This document shows positions 1 to 7,494 of a stretch of DNA of 34,541 bases, one piece after another; the first letter of the stretch is position 1, and each line of letters starts with the position of its first letter. The notes beneath the pieces are model-generated. The model worked only from the letters and a program-made list of their open reading frames with translations. It ran no database searches and was not told the origin of the DNA. This DNA comes from an uncultured Hyphomicrobiales bacterium (GTDB lineage: Bacteria > Pseudomonadota > Alphaproteobacteria > Rhizobiales > Aestuariivirgaceae), in contig CADEEO010000013.1 of the NCBI GenBank assembly GCA_902826365.1, positions 1 through 34,541 of the forward strand, in the 5' to 3' direction. The translations under genes were made by a program, and so were the position numbers.

Positions 1-94
1 GCTGCGCGTTCAAGGCATTCAGCGCCTTGGGCCGGTTGAGGGTGATGATCCCCACGGCATCCCTGGTTTCGCTGATGATATTTTCATAGGCCAT
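1..94 (-). CDS. Enoyl-CoA hydratase/isomerase (crotonase) family protein, N-terminal fragment
   Basis: Only the first 31 codons lie in the window, and the gene runs off the left edge. The translation begins [20 protein letters not shown] and continues with [11 protein letters not shown]. The pattern 'G-hydrophobic-TLNRP-ALNAL' is the typical opening of crotonase-fold enoyl-CoA hydratases, which hydrate 2-enoyl-CoA in fatty-acid or aromatic degradation. The ATG at 94-92 is preceded by an AGGAAA ribosome-binding site that overlaps the mutM stop codon (106-104). The two genes are 9 bp apart, so they are probably co-transcribed and translationally coupled. Substrate specificity cannot be read from the fragment. 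Confidence 0.85.
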   Translation of the reverse strand, partial: MAYENIISETRDAVGIITLNRPKALNALNAQ

Positions 95-103
95 TTGGAT
101 TTC

Positions 104-997
104 CTATTTCTGGCAGGACGGACAATAAAAGGTCGAGCGTCCCGACTGCACTATACGACGGATGGTGCCACGGCAACCCGGGGTTTGGCATTTTGCGCCG
201 GCCCGGTCATAAACCGCGAAGCGCTGCTGAAAAGCGCCTTCGCTGCCATCGGTTGAGGAAAAGTCCTGCAAGGTGGAGCCGCCCGCCGCGATGGCCTCGT
301 TCAGAATATCCCGGACATGGCGGACAACATCATTGAGGCGGGCATCATGGGTGTTCTTCCGGACCAAAGTTCCAGCCTTTCGCTTGGGCGAAAGACGGCT
401 TCGATGCAGGACTTCACTCACATAGATGTTGCCGAGGCCTGCAATGATCCGCTGATCAAGCAAGGCGGCCTTCAGGGGGGCGGATTTTTTTCGGAATCTG
501 ACGGCCAGAAAGTCAGCGCTGAACTCATTGCCGAGAGGCTCTACGCCGATACCCTTCAGGAGCTTGTGGCTTGCCATTTCGTTTTCATGCAGAAGATCCA
601 TGACGCCGAAGCGGCGATGGTCGGTGTAGACAATCTGCACGCCATTATCGAGCAGCAAGACCACGTGGTCGTGGGGACCGGAACCGGCGCCAGCGGCGCC
701 CTGTTCAAAATAGAATTCTCCCAGGTTGTTCGGCCGGGCATTTTCATCGAGAACCGTGAAACGCCCGGTCATGCCAAGGTGGATCAAGAGGCATTGGCCG
801 TCGTCAAGGTTAACCAGAATATACTTGGCCCGGCGCTGGAGGCCCACGACCTGCCTGCCTTTCAACCGGGCCGCGAAACCGGCGGGAAAGGGAAAGCGCA
901 GGCCGGCACGCCTGAGCTCCACACCGGCAATGGAACGACCCGTAAGGACTGGGCTTAGGCCTCGCATAACAGTTTCAACTTCGGGAAGTTCCGGCAT
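104..997 (-). CDS. mutM: Formamidopyrimidine-DNA glycosylase (Fpg/MutM)
   Basis: A 297-residue base-excision-repair enzyme that removes 8-oxoguanine and formamidopyrimidines and nicks the abasic site. The ATG at 997 was chosen over an upstream in-frame start because it gives the family N-terminus MPELPEVE. Pro2 is the Schiff-base nucleophile after Met removal and Glu3 is catalytic. Lys58 matches E. coli Lys57. The C-terminus is the DNA-binding zinc finger with Cys270, Cys275, Cys292 and Cys295. The first pair is spaced C-x4-C rather than the C-x2-C of E. coli, which I believe is common in alphaproteobacteria. The gene diverges from ubiE across 74 bp and is followed closely by an enoyl-CoA hydratase gene. 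No strong Shine-Dalgarno precedes the ATG. Confidence 0.97.
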   Translation of the reverse strand: MPELPEVETVMRGLSPVLTGRSIAGVELRRAGLRFPFPAGFAARLKGRQVVGLQRRAKYILVNLDDGQCLLIHLGMTGRFTVLDENARPNNLGEFYFEQGAAGAGSGPHDHVVLLLDNGVQIVYTDHRRFGVMDLLHENEMASHKLLKGIGVEPLGNEFSADFLAVRFRKKSAPLKAALLDQRIIAGLGNIYVSEVLHRSRLSPKRKAGTLVRKNTHDARLNDVVRHVRDILNEAIAAGGSTLQDFSSTDGSEGAFQQRFAVYDRAGAKCQTPGCRGTIRRIVQSGRSTFYCPSCQK

Positions 998-1046
998 GAT
1001 TGTTAAGCAATAAGCGTTAAGCCGCCACACTGGCAATAGAACTCAT

Positions 1047-1065
1047 TAAACCTTTGGTTTATGAT
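1047..1065 (+). promoter_or_regulatory. Palindrome plus candidate -10 box directly upstream of ubiE
   Basis: TAAACC-TTT-GGTTTA (1047-1061) is a perfect 6-bp inverted repeat. It is followed by TATGAT (1060-1065), a good sigma-70 -10 match, only 6 bp before the ubiE ATG at 1072. No clear -35 box or Shine-Dalgarno is visible. If the -10 is real, transcription would start at or very near the ATG, giving a leaderless message. Weak evidence; this is inference. Confidence 0.3.
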
Positions 1066-1071
1066 AGCCCC

Positions 1072-1836
1072 ATGGTTGAACCTCAAGAAAATGACGTGGA
1101 CTTCGGCTTTCGCCGGGTGGGCGAAAACGAGAAGCAAGGCCTGGTAAATGAGGTCTTTTCCAAGGCCGCCGAACGCTATGACCAGATGAATGACCTGATG
1201 TCGGGGGGCTTGCACCGGTTCTGGAAAGACGACCTGGTCACGATGCTCAATCCGCCGCGAAAACCCACTCCCTTCGAGGTGCTTGATGTGGCGGGCGGCA
1301 CGGGCGACATCGCCTTCCGCATCGCCCGGGCGGGAGGCGCTGGAACCCATGTGACGGTTGCCGATATTTCTCCCGAGATGGTGCACGAGGGCAAGAAACG
1401 GGCGGCGCGTGAAAGCCTGCTTGACCGCTGCGACTTCACCGTTGGCAATGCCGAAAGCCTGGCCTTTCCCGAGCGGAGCTTTGATGCCTATACGATTGCC
1501 TTCGGCATCCGCAATGTCACCCATATTGACCGGGCGCTGGCGGAAGCGCACCGGGTGCTGAAGCCTGGCGGGCATTTTCTCTGCCTGGAATTTTCCCATG
1601 TCGACATAGCGCTGCTTGAGAAAGCCTATGACGCCTTTTCCTTCACGGTCATTCCCGCTGTCGGCAAGGTTGTCACCGGCGATGGCCAGCCCTATCGCTA
1701 CCTCGTCGAAAGCATCCGCAAATTTCCCAAGCAGGATGACTTCAAGGCCATGCTAGACGCGGCAGGCTTTGCCCGCACCAGCTACCGCAATCTTTCCGGC
1801 GGAATTGTCGCCATTCATTCGGGCTGGCGGATCTGA
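1072..1836 (+). CDS. ubiE: Ubiquinone/menaquinone C-methyltransferase UbiE
   Basis: A 254-residue class I SAM-dependent methyltransferase that C-methylates the demethoxy-quinone ring in ubiquinone synthesis. The UbiE family opening is visible ('[14 protein letters not shown]', about residues 28-41). So are the SAM-binding motif DVAGGTGD (72-79), the central 'AFGIRNVT' and the C-terminal [12 protein letters not shown] end. An in-frame TTG at 1054 exists, but the ATG at 1072 gives the normal family length. The stop codon TGA overlaps the ubiB ATG by one base (TGATG at 1834-1838), so the two ubiquinone genes are translationally coupled. The pair ubiE-ubiB is a widely conserved arrangement. Confidence 0.96.
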   Translation: MVEPQENDVDFGFRRVGENEKQGLVNEVFSKAAERYDQMNDLMSGGLHRFWKDDLVTMLNPPRKPTPFEVLDVAGGTGDIAFRIARAGGAGTHVTVADISPEMVHEGKKRAARESLLDRCDFTVGNAESLAFPERSFDAYTIAFGIRNVTHIDRALAEAHRVLKPGGHFLCLEFSHVDIALLEKAYDAFSFTVIPAVGKVVTGDGQPYRYLVESIRKFPKQDDFKAMLDAAGFARTSYRNLSGGIVAIHSGWRI

Positions 1837-3377
1837 TGATTTCAATGGTGAAAAATATCTGGCGGCTGGCCCGCGCCGGACGGACCATGGCACGCTATGA
1901 TTTTTTCCTGCAGCCCGACCAGGTTTTCGATCTGCCGTGGTTTGCAAGGGCGCTTCTCAAGACCGCCAAATTTGGCGCCGCCCCACCAACGGTCGATTCC
2001 GGCAGCCGGGTGACCGCAGCGCTTTCGTTGCTGGGACCGAGCTACATCAAGCTTGGACAATTTCTGTCCACCCGCCCTGACGTGATCGGGGCCAAGCGGG
2101 CCTTTGAACTGAAATCCCTGCAGGACCGCCTGCCGCCGTTCAGCATGGCGGAAGCGCGCGACATCATCCATGCCAATCTCGGCCAGAGCGTTGAAGAGCT
2201 GTTCACGGAGTTTGGCGAACCGGTTGCCGCTGCTTCGATTGCGCAAGTCCATAAAGCGATGACAAAGGATGGCGAACAAGTTGCCGTCAAAATTTTGCGT
2301 CCCGGCGTCGAGAAGCGTTTTGCCGATGATCTTTCGAGTTTCTTCTTCGCGGCGCGGATGATGGAGCGGTTCTCACGCGAGGCACGGCGCTTGCGCCCTG
2401 TTGCCGCGGTTGAAATGCTCGAGCACTCTATGAAGCTTGAACTTGACCTGCGCATGGAGGCTTCGGCCATTTCGGAAATGGCCAAGGCCACCGCTGATGA
2501 TCCGAATTTCCGCCTGCCTGCTGTCAACTGGCCGCTCACCGCCCGCCAGGTTCTGACGACGGAATGGATTGAGGGCACGCCCATTTCGGATATCGCAGCC
2601 CTGAGGGCGAAAGGTTTTGACCTCAAGGCCTTGGGCGACAATATCATCCAGAGCTTCCTGCGCCATGCCATCCGCGATGGTTTCTTCCATGCGGACATGC
2701 ATCAGGGAAATCTTTTCGTCGATGCCAATGGCCATCTCGTGGTGGTTGACTTCGGCATCATGGGCCGGCTCAGCGAAGGCGACCGCTTGTTCCTCGCTGA
2801 AATTCTTTTCGGCTTCATCACGCGGGACTACATGCGCGTTTCGCAGGTGCATTTCGATGCGGGCTATGTGCCGCGCGACCAGGATGTAGCCGATTTTGCC
2901 CAGGCGCTGCGGGCCATCGGTGAACCCATCATGGGCCTTGCGGCAAACGAAATTTCCATGGCGCGGCTTTTGACCCAGCTTTTTGAGGTGACTGGGCAGT
3001 TCAACATGGTGACCCAGCCGCAGCTTCTGCTGCTGCAAAAAACCATGGTTGTGGTCGAGGGCGTTGCCCGCACTCTTAATCCGGAGCTTAACATGTGGGT
3101 GACCGCCGAACCCGTGGTGCGGAGCTGGATTGAACGGAAGCTGGGGCCCATCGGCAAGCTGGAAGGGGCTGTCCAAAGTGCCGCTTCGCTGGGACGCCTG
3201 GCCTCCATGCTGCCTGATGTGGTGACCGAAATCGTGCAATCCGGCAGCATCAAGCTCGACTCTGACACGACAAACCGCATCGCCATCGCCCACCACCATG
3301 CCAACCGCTTCCAGCGCTATGCGCTGATGGCAGGGGCGGCTGCGCTGGTGGCAATCGCCCTCAAACTCGTCCTTTAA
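1836..3377 (+). CDS. ubiB: UbiB/ABC1 family atypical kinase-ATPase for ubiquinone biosynthesis
   Basis: A 513-residue member of the ABC1/ADCK/UbiB protein-kinase-like family, which acts as an ATPase supporting the membrane ubiquinone complex. Family signatures are present. The KxGQ motif is K72-LGQ-75. An Ala-rich nucleotide loop replaces the glycine loop (AAAS near 131-134), and Lys152 follows in VAVKIL. The catalytic segment 'DMHQGNLFV' and a DFG motif (Asp305) are also present. The C-terminus (about 495-513) is one hydrophobic membrane anchor, as in other UbiB proteins. Translation probably couples to ubiE through the TGATG overlap, and coaBC follows after 30 bp. Confidence 0.96.
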   Translation: MISMVKNIWRLARAGRTMARYDFFLQPDQVFDLPWFARALLKTAKFGAAPPTVDSGSRVTAALSLLGPSYIKLGQFLSTRPDVIGAKRAFELKSLQDRLPPFSMAEARDIIHANLGQSVEELFTEFGEPVAAASIAQVHKAMTKDGEQVAVKILRPGVEKRFADDLSSFFFAARMMERFSREARRLRPVAAVEMLEHSMKLELDLRMEASAISEMAKATADDPNFRLPAVNWPLTARQVLTTEWIEGTPISDIAALRAKGFDLKALGDNIIQSFLRHAIRDGFFHADMHQGNLFVDANGHLVVVDFGIMGRLSEGDRLFLAEILFGFITRDYMRVSQVHFDAGYVPRDQDVADFAQALRAIGEPIMGLAANEISMARLLTQLFEVTGQFNMVTQPQLLLLQKTMVVVEGVARTLNPELNMWVTAEPVVRSWIERKLGPIGKLEGAVQSAASLGRLASMLPDVVTEIVQSGSIKLDSDTTNRIAIAHHHANRFQRYALMAGAAALVAIALKLVL

Positions 3378-3407
3378 GAAAGAGCGTTTAATCGCTACAT
3401 TGGCACC

Positions 3408-4616
3408 ATGACCGCTGTCTCCGGAAAAACCATACTTCTCATCATTGGGGGCGGAATTGCCGCTTATAAATCCCTTGAATTGATCCGTCTTTTGACAGGC
3501 AAAGGGGTTGGGGTGCGCACCATCATGACCAAGGCGGCGGAGGAATTTGTAACGCCCCTGTCGGTTGCCAGCCTCACCAAGCAAAAGGTCCACACTGCCC
3601 TTTTCAACCTCACCGACGAAATTGAAATGGGACATATTGAGCTGTCGCGCGCCGCCGACCTCCTGGTCGTGGCGCCCGCCACGGCGGATCTCATGGCCAA
3701 GATGGCCCATGGCAATGCCAATGATCTTGCCTCCACGACACTCCTTGCCACGGACAAGCCGGTGCTGATCGCGCCCGCCATGAATGTGCGGATGTGGCAC
3801 CACGCGGCAACCCAGCGCAATCTTCAGCAATTGAAGCGCGACGGCATTCTGCTCGTCGGCCCCAATGAGGGCGACATGGCCTGCGGCGAATACGGGCTGG
3901 GACGCATGGCGGAGCCTGCCGAAATTGTTGCGGCTATCGAAGTGGCCCTTGCTCCAAAGGTGCAGCCCCTCAAGGGCAAGAAGGTGCTGATCACCGCAGG
4001 GCCCACGCGCGAGGCCATTGACCCGGTGCGTTACATTTCCAATTATTCTTCCGGCAAGCAAGGCTATGCCATTGCGGCTGCAGCGGTGGCGCTTGGGGCC
4101 GAAACGGTTATAGTTTCGGGACCTGTCGATCTTCCAATTCCTCCCGGCGTACAAATAATTCCGGTGACAAGTGCAACAGAAATGCTGGCGGCCAGCGAGC
4201 GGGAGCTTCCCAGTGACATCGCCATCTTCACCGCAGCGGTTGCCGACTGGCGTGTCGATCAGGAGAAGGATCAAAAGATCAAGAAGAACAAGAACGGCAT
4301 TCCCGACCTGAAATTTGTGGAAAATCCGGACATTCTGCAAACCATCGCCAAGCGGGCGTTGAAGCGGCCAAAGCTCGTTGTCGGCTTTGCGGCAGAGACC
4401 GAAAATCTCGTGGAGAATGCCCGTGAGAAACTCAGGAAAAAAGGCTGTGACCTGATCGTCGCCAATGATGTGAGCCGGGAAAGCGGAGTTTTCGGTGGCG
4501 ATAATAATACCGTGCAGCTTGTTTCAGCCTCTGGCGTTGAAAGCTGGGGGCCTCTGTCGAAACAGGATGTGGCGCAGCGCTTGATGGCGCAACTCGCAAA
4601 GCAACTTTCAGCATGA
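3408..4616 (+). CDS. coaBC: Bifunctional phosphopantothenoylcysteine decarboxylase / phosphopantothenate-cysteine ligase
   Basis: A 402-residue two-domain enzyme catalysing two consecutive steps of coenzyme A synthesis. The N-terminal flavoprotein (CoaC, about 1-185) has the GGGIAAYKS opening, the catalytic histidine His76 in 'GHIELS', the PAMN motif ending at Asn126 and the active-site cysteine Cys159 in 'MACGE'. The C-terminal CoaB ligase (about 190-402) begins '[15 protein letters not shown]' and carries NYSSGKQG (212-219), a Lys-rich 'KKNKNG' segment and 'DLIVANDV'. Its end overlaps the dut start by 4 bp (ATGA at 4613-4616), a coaBC-dut coupling seen in many proteobacteria. Confidence 0.97.
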   Translation: MTAVSGKTILLIIGGGIAAYKSLELIRLLTGKGVGVRTIMTKAAEEFVTPLSVASLTKQKVHTALFNLTDEIEMGHIELSRAADLLVVAPATADLMAKMAHGNANDLASTTLLATDKPVLIAPAMNVRMWHHAATQRNLQQLKRDGILLVGPNEGDMACGEYGLGRMAEPAEIVAAIEVALAPKVQPLKGKKVLITAGPTREAIDPVRYISNYSSGKQGYAIAAAAVALGAETVIVSGPVDLPIPPGVQIIPVTSATEMLAASERELPSDIAIFTAAVADWRVDQEKDQKIKKNKNGIPDLKFVENPDILQTIAKRALKRPKLVVGFAAETENLVENAREKLRKKGCDLIVANDVSRESGVFGGDNNTVQLVSASGVESWGPLSKQDVAQRLMAQLAKQLSA

Positions 4617-5053
4617 CACCGCTGCGGATCATGCGGCTGGCCAATGGCGAGAACTTGCCGCTGCCCGCTTATGAATCACCAGGTGCCGCCGGCATGGATC
4701 TTCGTGCCGCTGAAGACACGGTGCTGAGACCTGGCGCGCGTTTCCTGATGCCTACGGGCTTTGCCATCGCCCTTCCTAACACCCACGAGGTGCAGGTGCG
4801 GCCCCGGTCCGGGCTTGCGGTCAAGCATGGGGTCACGGTTCTGAATGCGCCGGGCACGATCGACAGCGACTACCGCGGTGAAATCAAAGTGCCTTTGATC
4901 AATCACGGCACGGCAGATTTCATCATCAAAAGAGGCGACAGGATTGCCCAGATGATCGTGGCCGCCGTGGCGCGCGCCACATTGCAGGAAGTCGCGGCGC
5001 TCGATGATACGGCGCGTGGCAACAATGGTTTTGGCTCGTCGGGAGTCCGCTGA
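4613..5053 (+). CDS. dut: Deoxyuridine 5'-triphosphate nucleotidohydrolase (dUTPase)
   Basis: A 146-residue trimeric dUTPase that hydrolyses dUTP to dUMP, supplying thymidylate synthesis and keeping uracil out of DNA. All five family motifs are visible: AAGMDLRA (25-32), RPRSGLA (63-69), the uracil-binding [10 protein letters not shown] (81-90) with the catalytic Asp, GDRIAQ (108-113) and the C-terminal flexible arm [10 protein letters not shown] (135-144). The arm reads NNG where many homologues have GGFGSTG, a mild deviation. The ATG lies inside the end of coaBC, and the TGA overlaps the next ATG (TGATG, 5051-5055), so the gene sits in a coupled run. Confidence 0.97.
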   Translation: MTPLRIMRLANGENLPLPAYESPGAAGMDLRAAEDTVLRPGARFLMPTGFAIALPNTHEVQVRPRSGLAVKHGVTVLNAPGTIDSDYRGEIKVPLINHGTADFIIKRGDRIAQMIVAAVARATLQEVAALDDTARGNNGFGSSGVR

Positions 5054-5862
5054 TGGCATTGTCGCCGGAAGAACTGGAACGCTACGCCCGGCACATCGTG
5101 GTGCCCGAGGTTGGCGGGCCGGGGCAGGCCAAGCTCATCAACGCGAAGGTTCTGGTCATTGGGGCCGGCGGCCTTGGGGCACCGGCGCTGCTCTATCTCG
5201 CGGCGGCAGGCATCGGCACCATCGGCATTTGCGACAATGACACGGTGAGCCTTTCAAACCTCCAGCGGCAGGTTGTCCATACAACCTCGGCGGTGGGCGA
5301 GTACAAAACAAAAAGCGCCAAGGCGACTTTGGCGGCGATCAATCCGCATCCCAAAATCATCGAGCACCGCCTACGCCTTGATGCGTCCAATGCGCTCGAC
5401 ATTATCCGGCAGTATGACATCGTTGCCGATGGCTGCGATAATTTCCCCACACGGTTTCTGGTTAGCGACGCCTGCTACTTTGCAAAAAGACCTTTGGTCT
5501 CCGCCGCAGTGGGCCAGTTCGACGGGCAAATTTCAACCTTCAAGCCCTACGAAAAGGCGCCCTCGGGCGAACCGTGGCCCACCTATCGCTGCTTCATCGG
5601 CGGGCTTCCGGAGCGGGGGCTTTTTCCGGCCTGTGAAGAGGTGGGCATATTGGGGGCTCTTCCCGGCATCGTTGGCTCCATGCAGGCCATGGAAGTGATC
5701 AAGGAAATCCTCGGGATCGGGGACAGCCTGGCGGGCCGCCTGGTGATGTATGACGCCTTGGCCACCAGGTTTTATGAAACCAAACTGTCGTGGAACCCGG
5801 AAAATCCCCTCACCGGACGCAAGCCCACGATCACCTCGCTGCAGTCTCAGAACTATATTTGA
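5053..5862 (+). CDS. MoeB/ThiF-family adenylyltransferase (HesA/MoeB/ThiF), zinc-site-poor type
   Basis: A 269-residue E1-like enzyme that adenylates the C-terminal glycine of a ubiquitin-like sulfur carrier (MoaD or ThiS type) for molybdopterin or thiamine synthesis. The Rossmann ATP site is GAGGLG (37-42) with Asp61 and the 'SNLQRQV' arginines, followed by 'DGCDNFPTR' with Asp129. Cys194 in 'PACEEVG' aligns with the conserved crossover-loop cysteine. Of the four zinc cysteines of E. coli MoeB, only Cys180 (in TYRC) remains. Thr177 replaces the first, and the C-terminal CxxC is replaced by 'NPENPLTG'. I believe many rhizobial homologues show the same loss. No carrier-protein gene is adjacent, so moeB versus thiF cannot be decided. 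Coupled to dut. Confidence 0.9.
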   Translation: MALSPEELERYARHIVVPEVGGPGQAKLINAKVLVIGAGGLGAPALLYLAAAGIGTIGICDNDTVSLSNLQRQVVHTTSAVGEYKTKSAKATLAAINPHPKIIEHRLRLDASNALDIIRQYDIVADGCDNFPTRFLVSDACYFAKRPLVSAAVGQFDGQISTFKPYEKAPSGEPWPTYRCFIGGLPERGLFPACEEVGILGALPGIVGSMQAMEVIKEILGIGDSLAGRLVMYDALATRFYETKLSWNPENPLTGRKPTITSLQSQNYI

Positions 5863-5864
5863 GA

Positions 5865-5884
5865 ACATAAAGAAATCTTTATGT
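5865..5884. promoter_or_regulatory. 20-bp palindrome upstream of ahcY, probable operator
   Basis: ACATAAAGA-AA-TCTTTATGT has perfect 9-bp arms (5865-5873 and 5876-5884). It begins 2 bp after the thiF/moeB stop codon and ends just upstream of a candidate ahcY promoter. Low GC in a GC-rich genome and near-perfect symmetry suggest a dimeric repressor or activator site. ArsR-family regulators of the SAM cycle (called SahR and SamR in comparative work) are plausible binders, but I cannot confirm the motif. A weak AT-rich terminator for the upstream operon is the alternative. Confidence 0.6.
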
Positions 5885-5889
5885 CTTTG

Positions 5890-5917
5890 TTGCAAGGCCG
5901 GGCAACGCCTGCTATAG
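5890..5917 (+). promoter_or_regulatory. Candidate sigma-70 promoter of ahcY
   Basis: TTGCAA (5890-5895) and CTATAG (5912-5917) are separated by 16 bp. They lie 44 bp upstream of the ahcY ATG and immediately downstream of the 20-bp palindrome. The ahcY ribosome-binding site GGAG (5949-5952) follows with 8-bp spacing. The geometry fits a regulated promoter, with the palindrome just upstream of the -35 box. Confidence 0.45.
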
Positions 5918-5960
5918 GCACGACTTCAATCGCTGATTTCCCTGTTTTGGAGCACACCCC

Positions 5961-7367
5961 ATGGCCGCTTTCACCGACTACCATGTTGCCGACATCAAGC
6001 TTGCCGATTGGGGGCGCAAGGAACTTGACATGGCCGAGGTTGAAATGCCGGGCCTGATGTCCACACGGGCAGAATATGCCAAGGCCCAGCCCCTGAAGGG
6101 CGCGCGCATTTCCGGCTCGCTCCACATGACGATCCAGACGGCGGTTTTGATCGAAACCCTGAAGGCCCTGGGGGCCGACATCCGCTGGGCTTCCTGCAAC
6201 ATCTATTCAACCCAGGATCATGCGGCCGCGGCAATCGCCGCCGCCGGCATTCCGGTATTTGCCTTCAAGGGCGAAACGCTGAAGGAATACTGGCAGTACA
6301 CTGCAAAGATTTTCGACTGGGCCGACGGCCAGACAACCAACATGATCCTTGATGATGGCGGCGATGCAACGCTTTACATCCTGCTGGGAGCACGGGCCGA
6401 AACGGATCCGAAGCTCATTGCCTACCCGAAGAGCGAGGAAGAAGAATGCCTTTATGCAGAGATCGCCAAGCGCCTGAAGGCCAGCCCCGGCTGGTTCAGC
6501 AAGGTGCGCGCCTCAATCATTGGCGTTTCGGAGGAAACCACCACGGGCGTTCACCGTCTCTACGAACTGCAGAAGAAGGGCGAGCTTCCCTTCCCCGCCA
6601 TCAACGTGAACGACAGCGTCACCAAGTCGAAATTCGACAATAAATACGGCTGCCGGGAATCGCTGGTGGATGCCATCCGGCGCGGCACGGATGTGATGAT
6701 GGCCGGCAAGGTGGCGGTTGTCCTGGGCTATGGCGACGTGGGCAAGGGCTCGGCGCTTTCGCTGCGCGGCGCCGGGGCCCGCGTGGTGGTGACCGAGGTT
6801 GATCCCATCTGCGCGCTGCAGGCGGCAATGGACGGCTACTCCGTGCAGACGCTTTCCGATGTGGTGGCCAGCGCTGATATTTTTGTCACCGCGACCGGCA
6901 ACAAGGACGTCATCACGGTTGATGACATGAAGCAGATGAAGGACATGGCCATCGTCTGCAACATCGGCCATTTCGACAATGAAATCCAGGTTGCCGAACT
7001 GAAGAATTTCCAGTGGACCAACATCAAGCCGCAGGTTGACCTGGTGCATTTCCCCAAAGGCAACCGCATTGTGCTGCTGTCGCAGGGACGCCTCGTCAAC
7101 CTTGGCAATGCCACGGGCCATCCGAGCTTTGTCATGTCGGCCTCGTTCACCAACCAGACGCTGGCGCAAATCGAGCTTTTCACCAATGCCAAGACCGGCA
7201 AGTACAAGAACGAGGTTTACGTGCTGCCGAAGCACCTCGATGAAAAGGTGGCAAGCCTCCATCTGGAAAAGCTCGGCGTCAAACTCACGAAGCTTCGCGA
7301 TGAGCAGGCGGCCTATATCGGGGTAGCTCCAAAAGGCCCGTTCAAGCCCGATTATTACCGCTACTAG
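5961..7367 (+). CDS. ahcY: S-adenosylhomocysteine hydrolase (adenosylhomocysteinase)
   Basis: A 468-residue cytosolic enzyme that splits S-adenosylhomocysteine into adenosine and homocysteine, removing the product inhibitor of methyltransferases. Visible signatures are '[18 protein letters not shown]', '[14 protein letters not shown]', '[13 protein letters not shown]' and the NAD-binding glycine loop [10 protein letters not shown]. The C-terminal tail KPDYYRY, whose Lys and Tyr reach into the neighbouring subunit's NAD site, is intact. The GGAG ribosome-binding site has ideal spacing. The gene has its own probable promoter and an operator-like palindrome. The next gene starts about 125 bp downstream. 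Confidence 0.98.
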   Translation: MAAFTDYHVADIKLADWGRKELDMAEVEMPGLMSTRAEYAKAQPLKGARISGSLHMTIQTAVLIETLKALGADIRWASCNIYSTQDHAAAAIAAAGIPVFAFKGETLKEYWQYTAKIFDWADGQTTNMILDDGGDATLYILLGARAETDPKLIAYPKSEEEECLYAEIAKRLKASPGWFSKVRASIIGVSEETTTGVHRLYELQKKGELPFPAINVNDSVTKSKFDNKYGCRESLVDAIRRGTDVMMAGKVAVVLGYGDVGKGSALSLRGAGARVVVTEVDPICALQAAMDGYSVQTLSDVVASADIFVTATGNKDVITVDDMKQMKDMAIVCNIGHFDNEIQVAELKNFQWTNIKPQVDLVHFPKGNRIVLLSQGRLVNLGNATGHPSFVMSASFTNQTLAQIELFTNAKTGKYKNEVYVLPKHLDEKVASLHLEKLGVKLTKLRDEQAAYIGVAPKGPFKPDYYRY

Positions 7368-7447
7368 GCGCGCCATTGGCGGCCGCTTTGCCTCCCATGA
7401 AGTAGTTCCGACAGGCTGTTTTTGAGTCTATACCTCCGGATGGGACA

Positions 7448-7473
7448 GATGCGGCCTGATTCGGGCCCGCATC
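7448..7473 (+). promoter_or_regulatory. Hairpin in the leader just before the divL ribosome-binding site
   Basis: GATGCGG (7448-7454) and CCGCATC (7467-7473) form a 7-bp stem with a 12-nt loop, ending 12 nt before the GGAGA ribosome-binding site of divL. A CTATAC-like -10 element lies further upstream (near 7421-7426) without a convincing -35. The rest of the ahcY-divL gap shows no strong terminator; a CGCC-ATT-GGCG hairpin near 7371-7381 is followed only by TTT. A role in translation control is conjecture. Confidence 0.25.
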
Positions 7474-7494
7474 TCGCAGGTGGCCGGAGAAAAA

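Noticed and set aside
2373..4340. A 655-codon open frame antisense to ubiB and coaBC
   Set aside because: It lies wholly opposite two confidently identified genes, shows no recognisable motif and has the His/Gly/Arg-rich composition of a GC-rich shadow frame.
5863..5960. SAH riboswitch upstream of ahcY
   Set aside because: The leader after the candidate promoter is about 40 nt and lacks the paired elements of the known SAH riboswitch. The conspicuous symmetry lies upstream of the promoter, as expected for a DNA operator.
7367..7386. Adjacent 8-bp palindromes GGCGCGCC and GCGGCCGC, resembling a cloning-vector linker
   Set aside because: Both occur naturally in GC-rich DNA, the flanks are ordinary ahcY and divL-leader sequence, and no vector sequence is present. 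At most they form part of a weak terminator.
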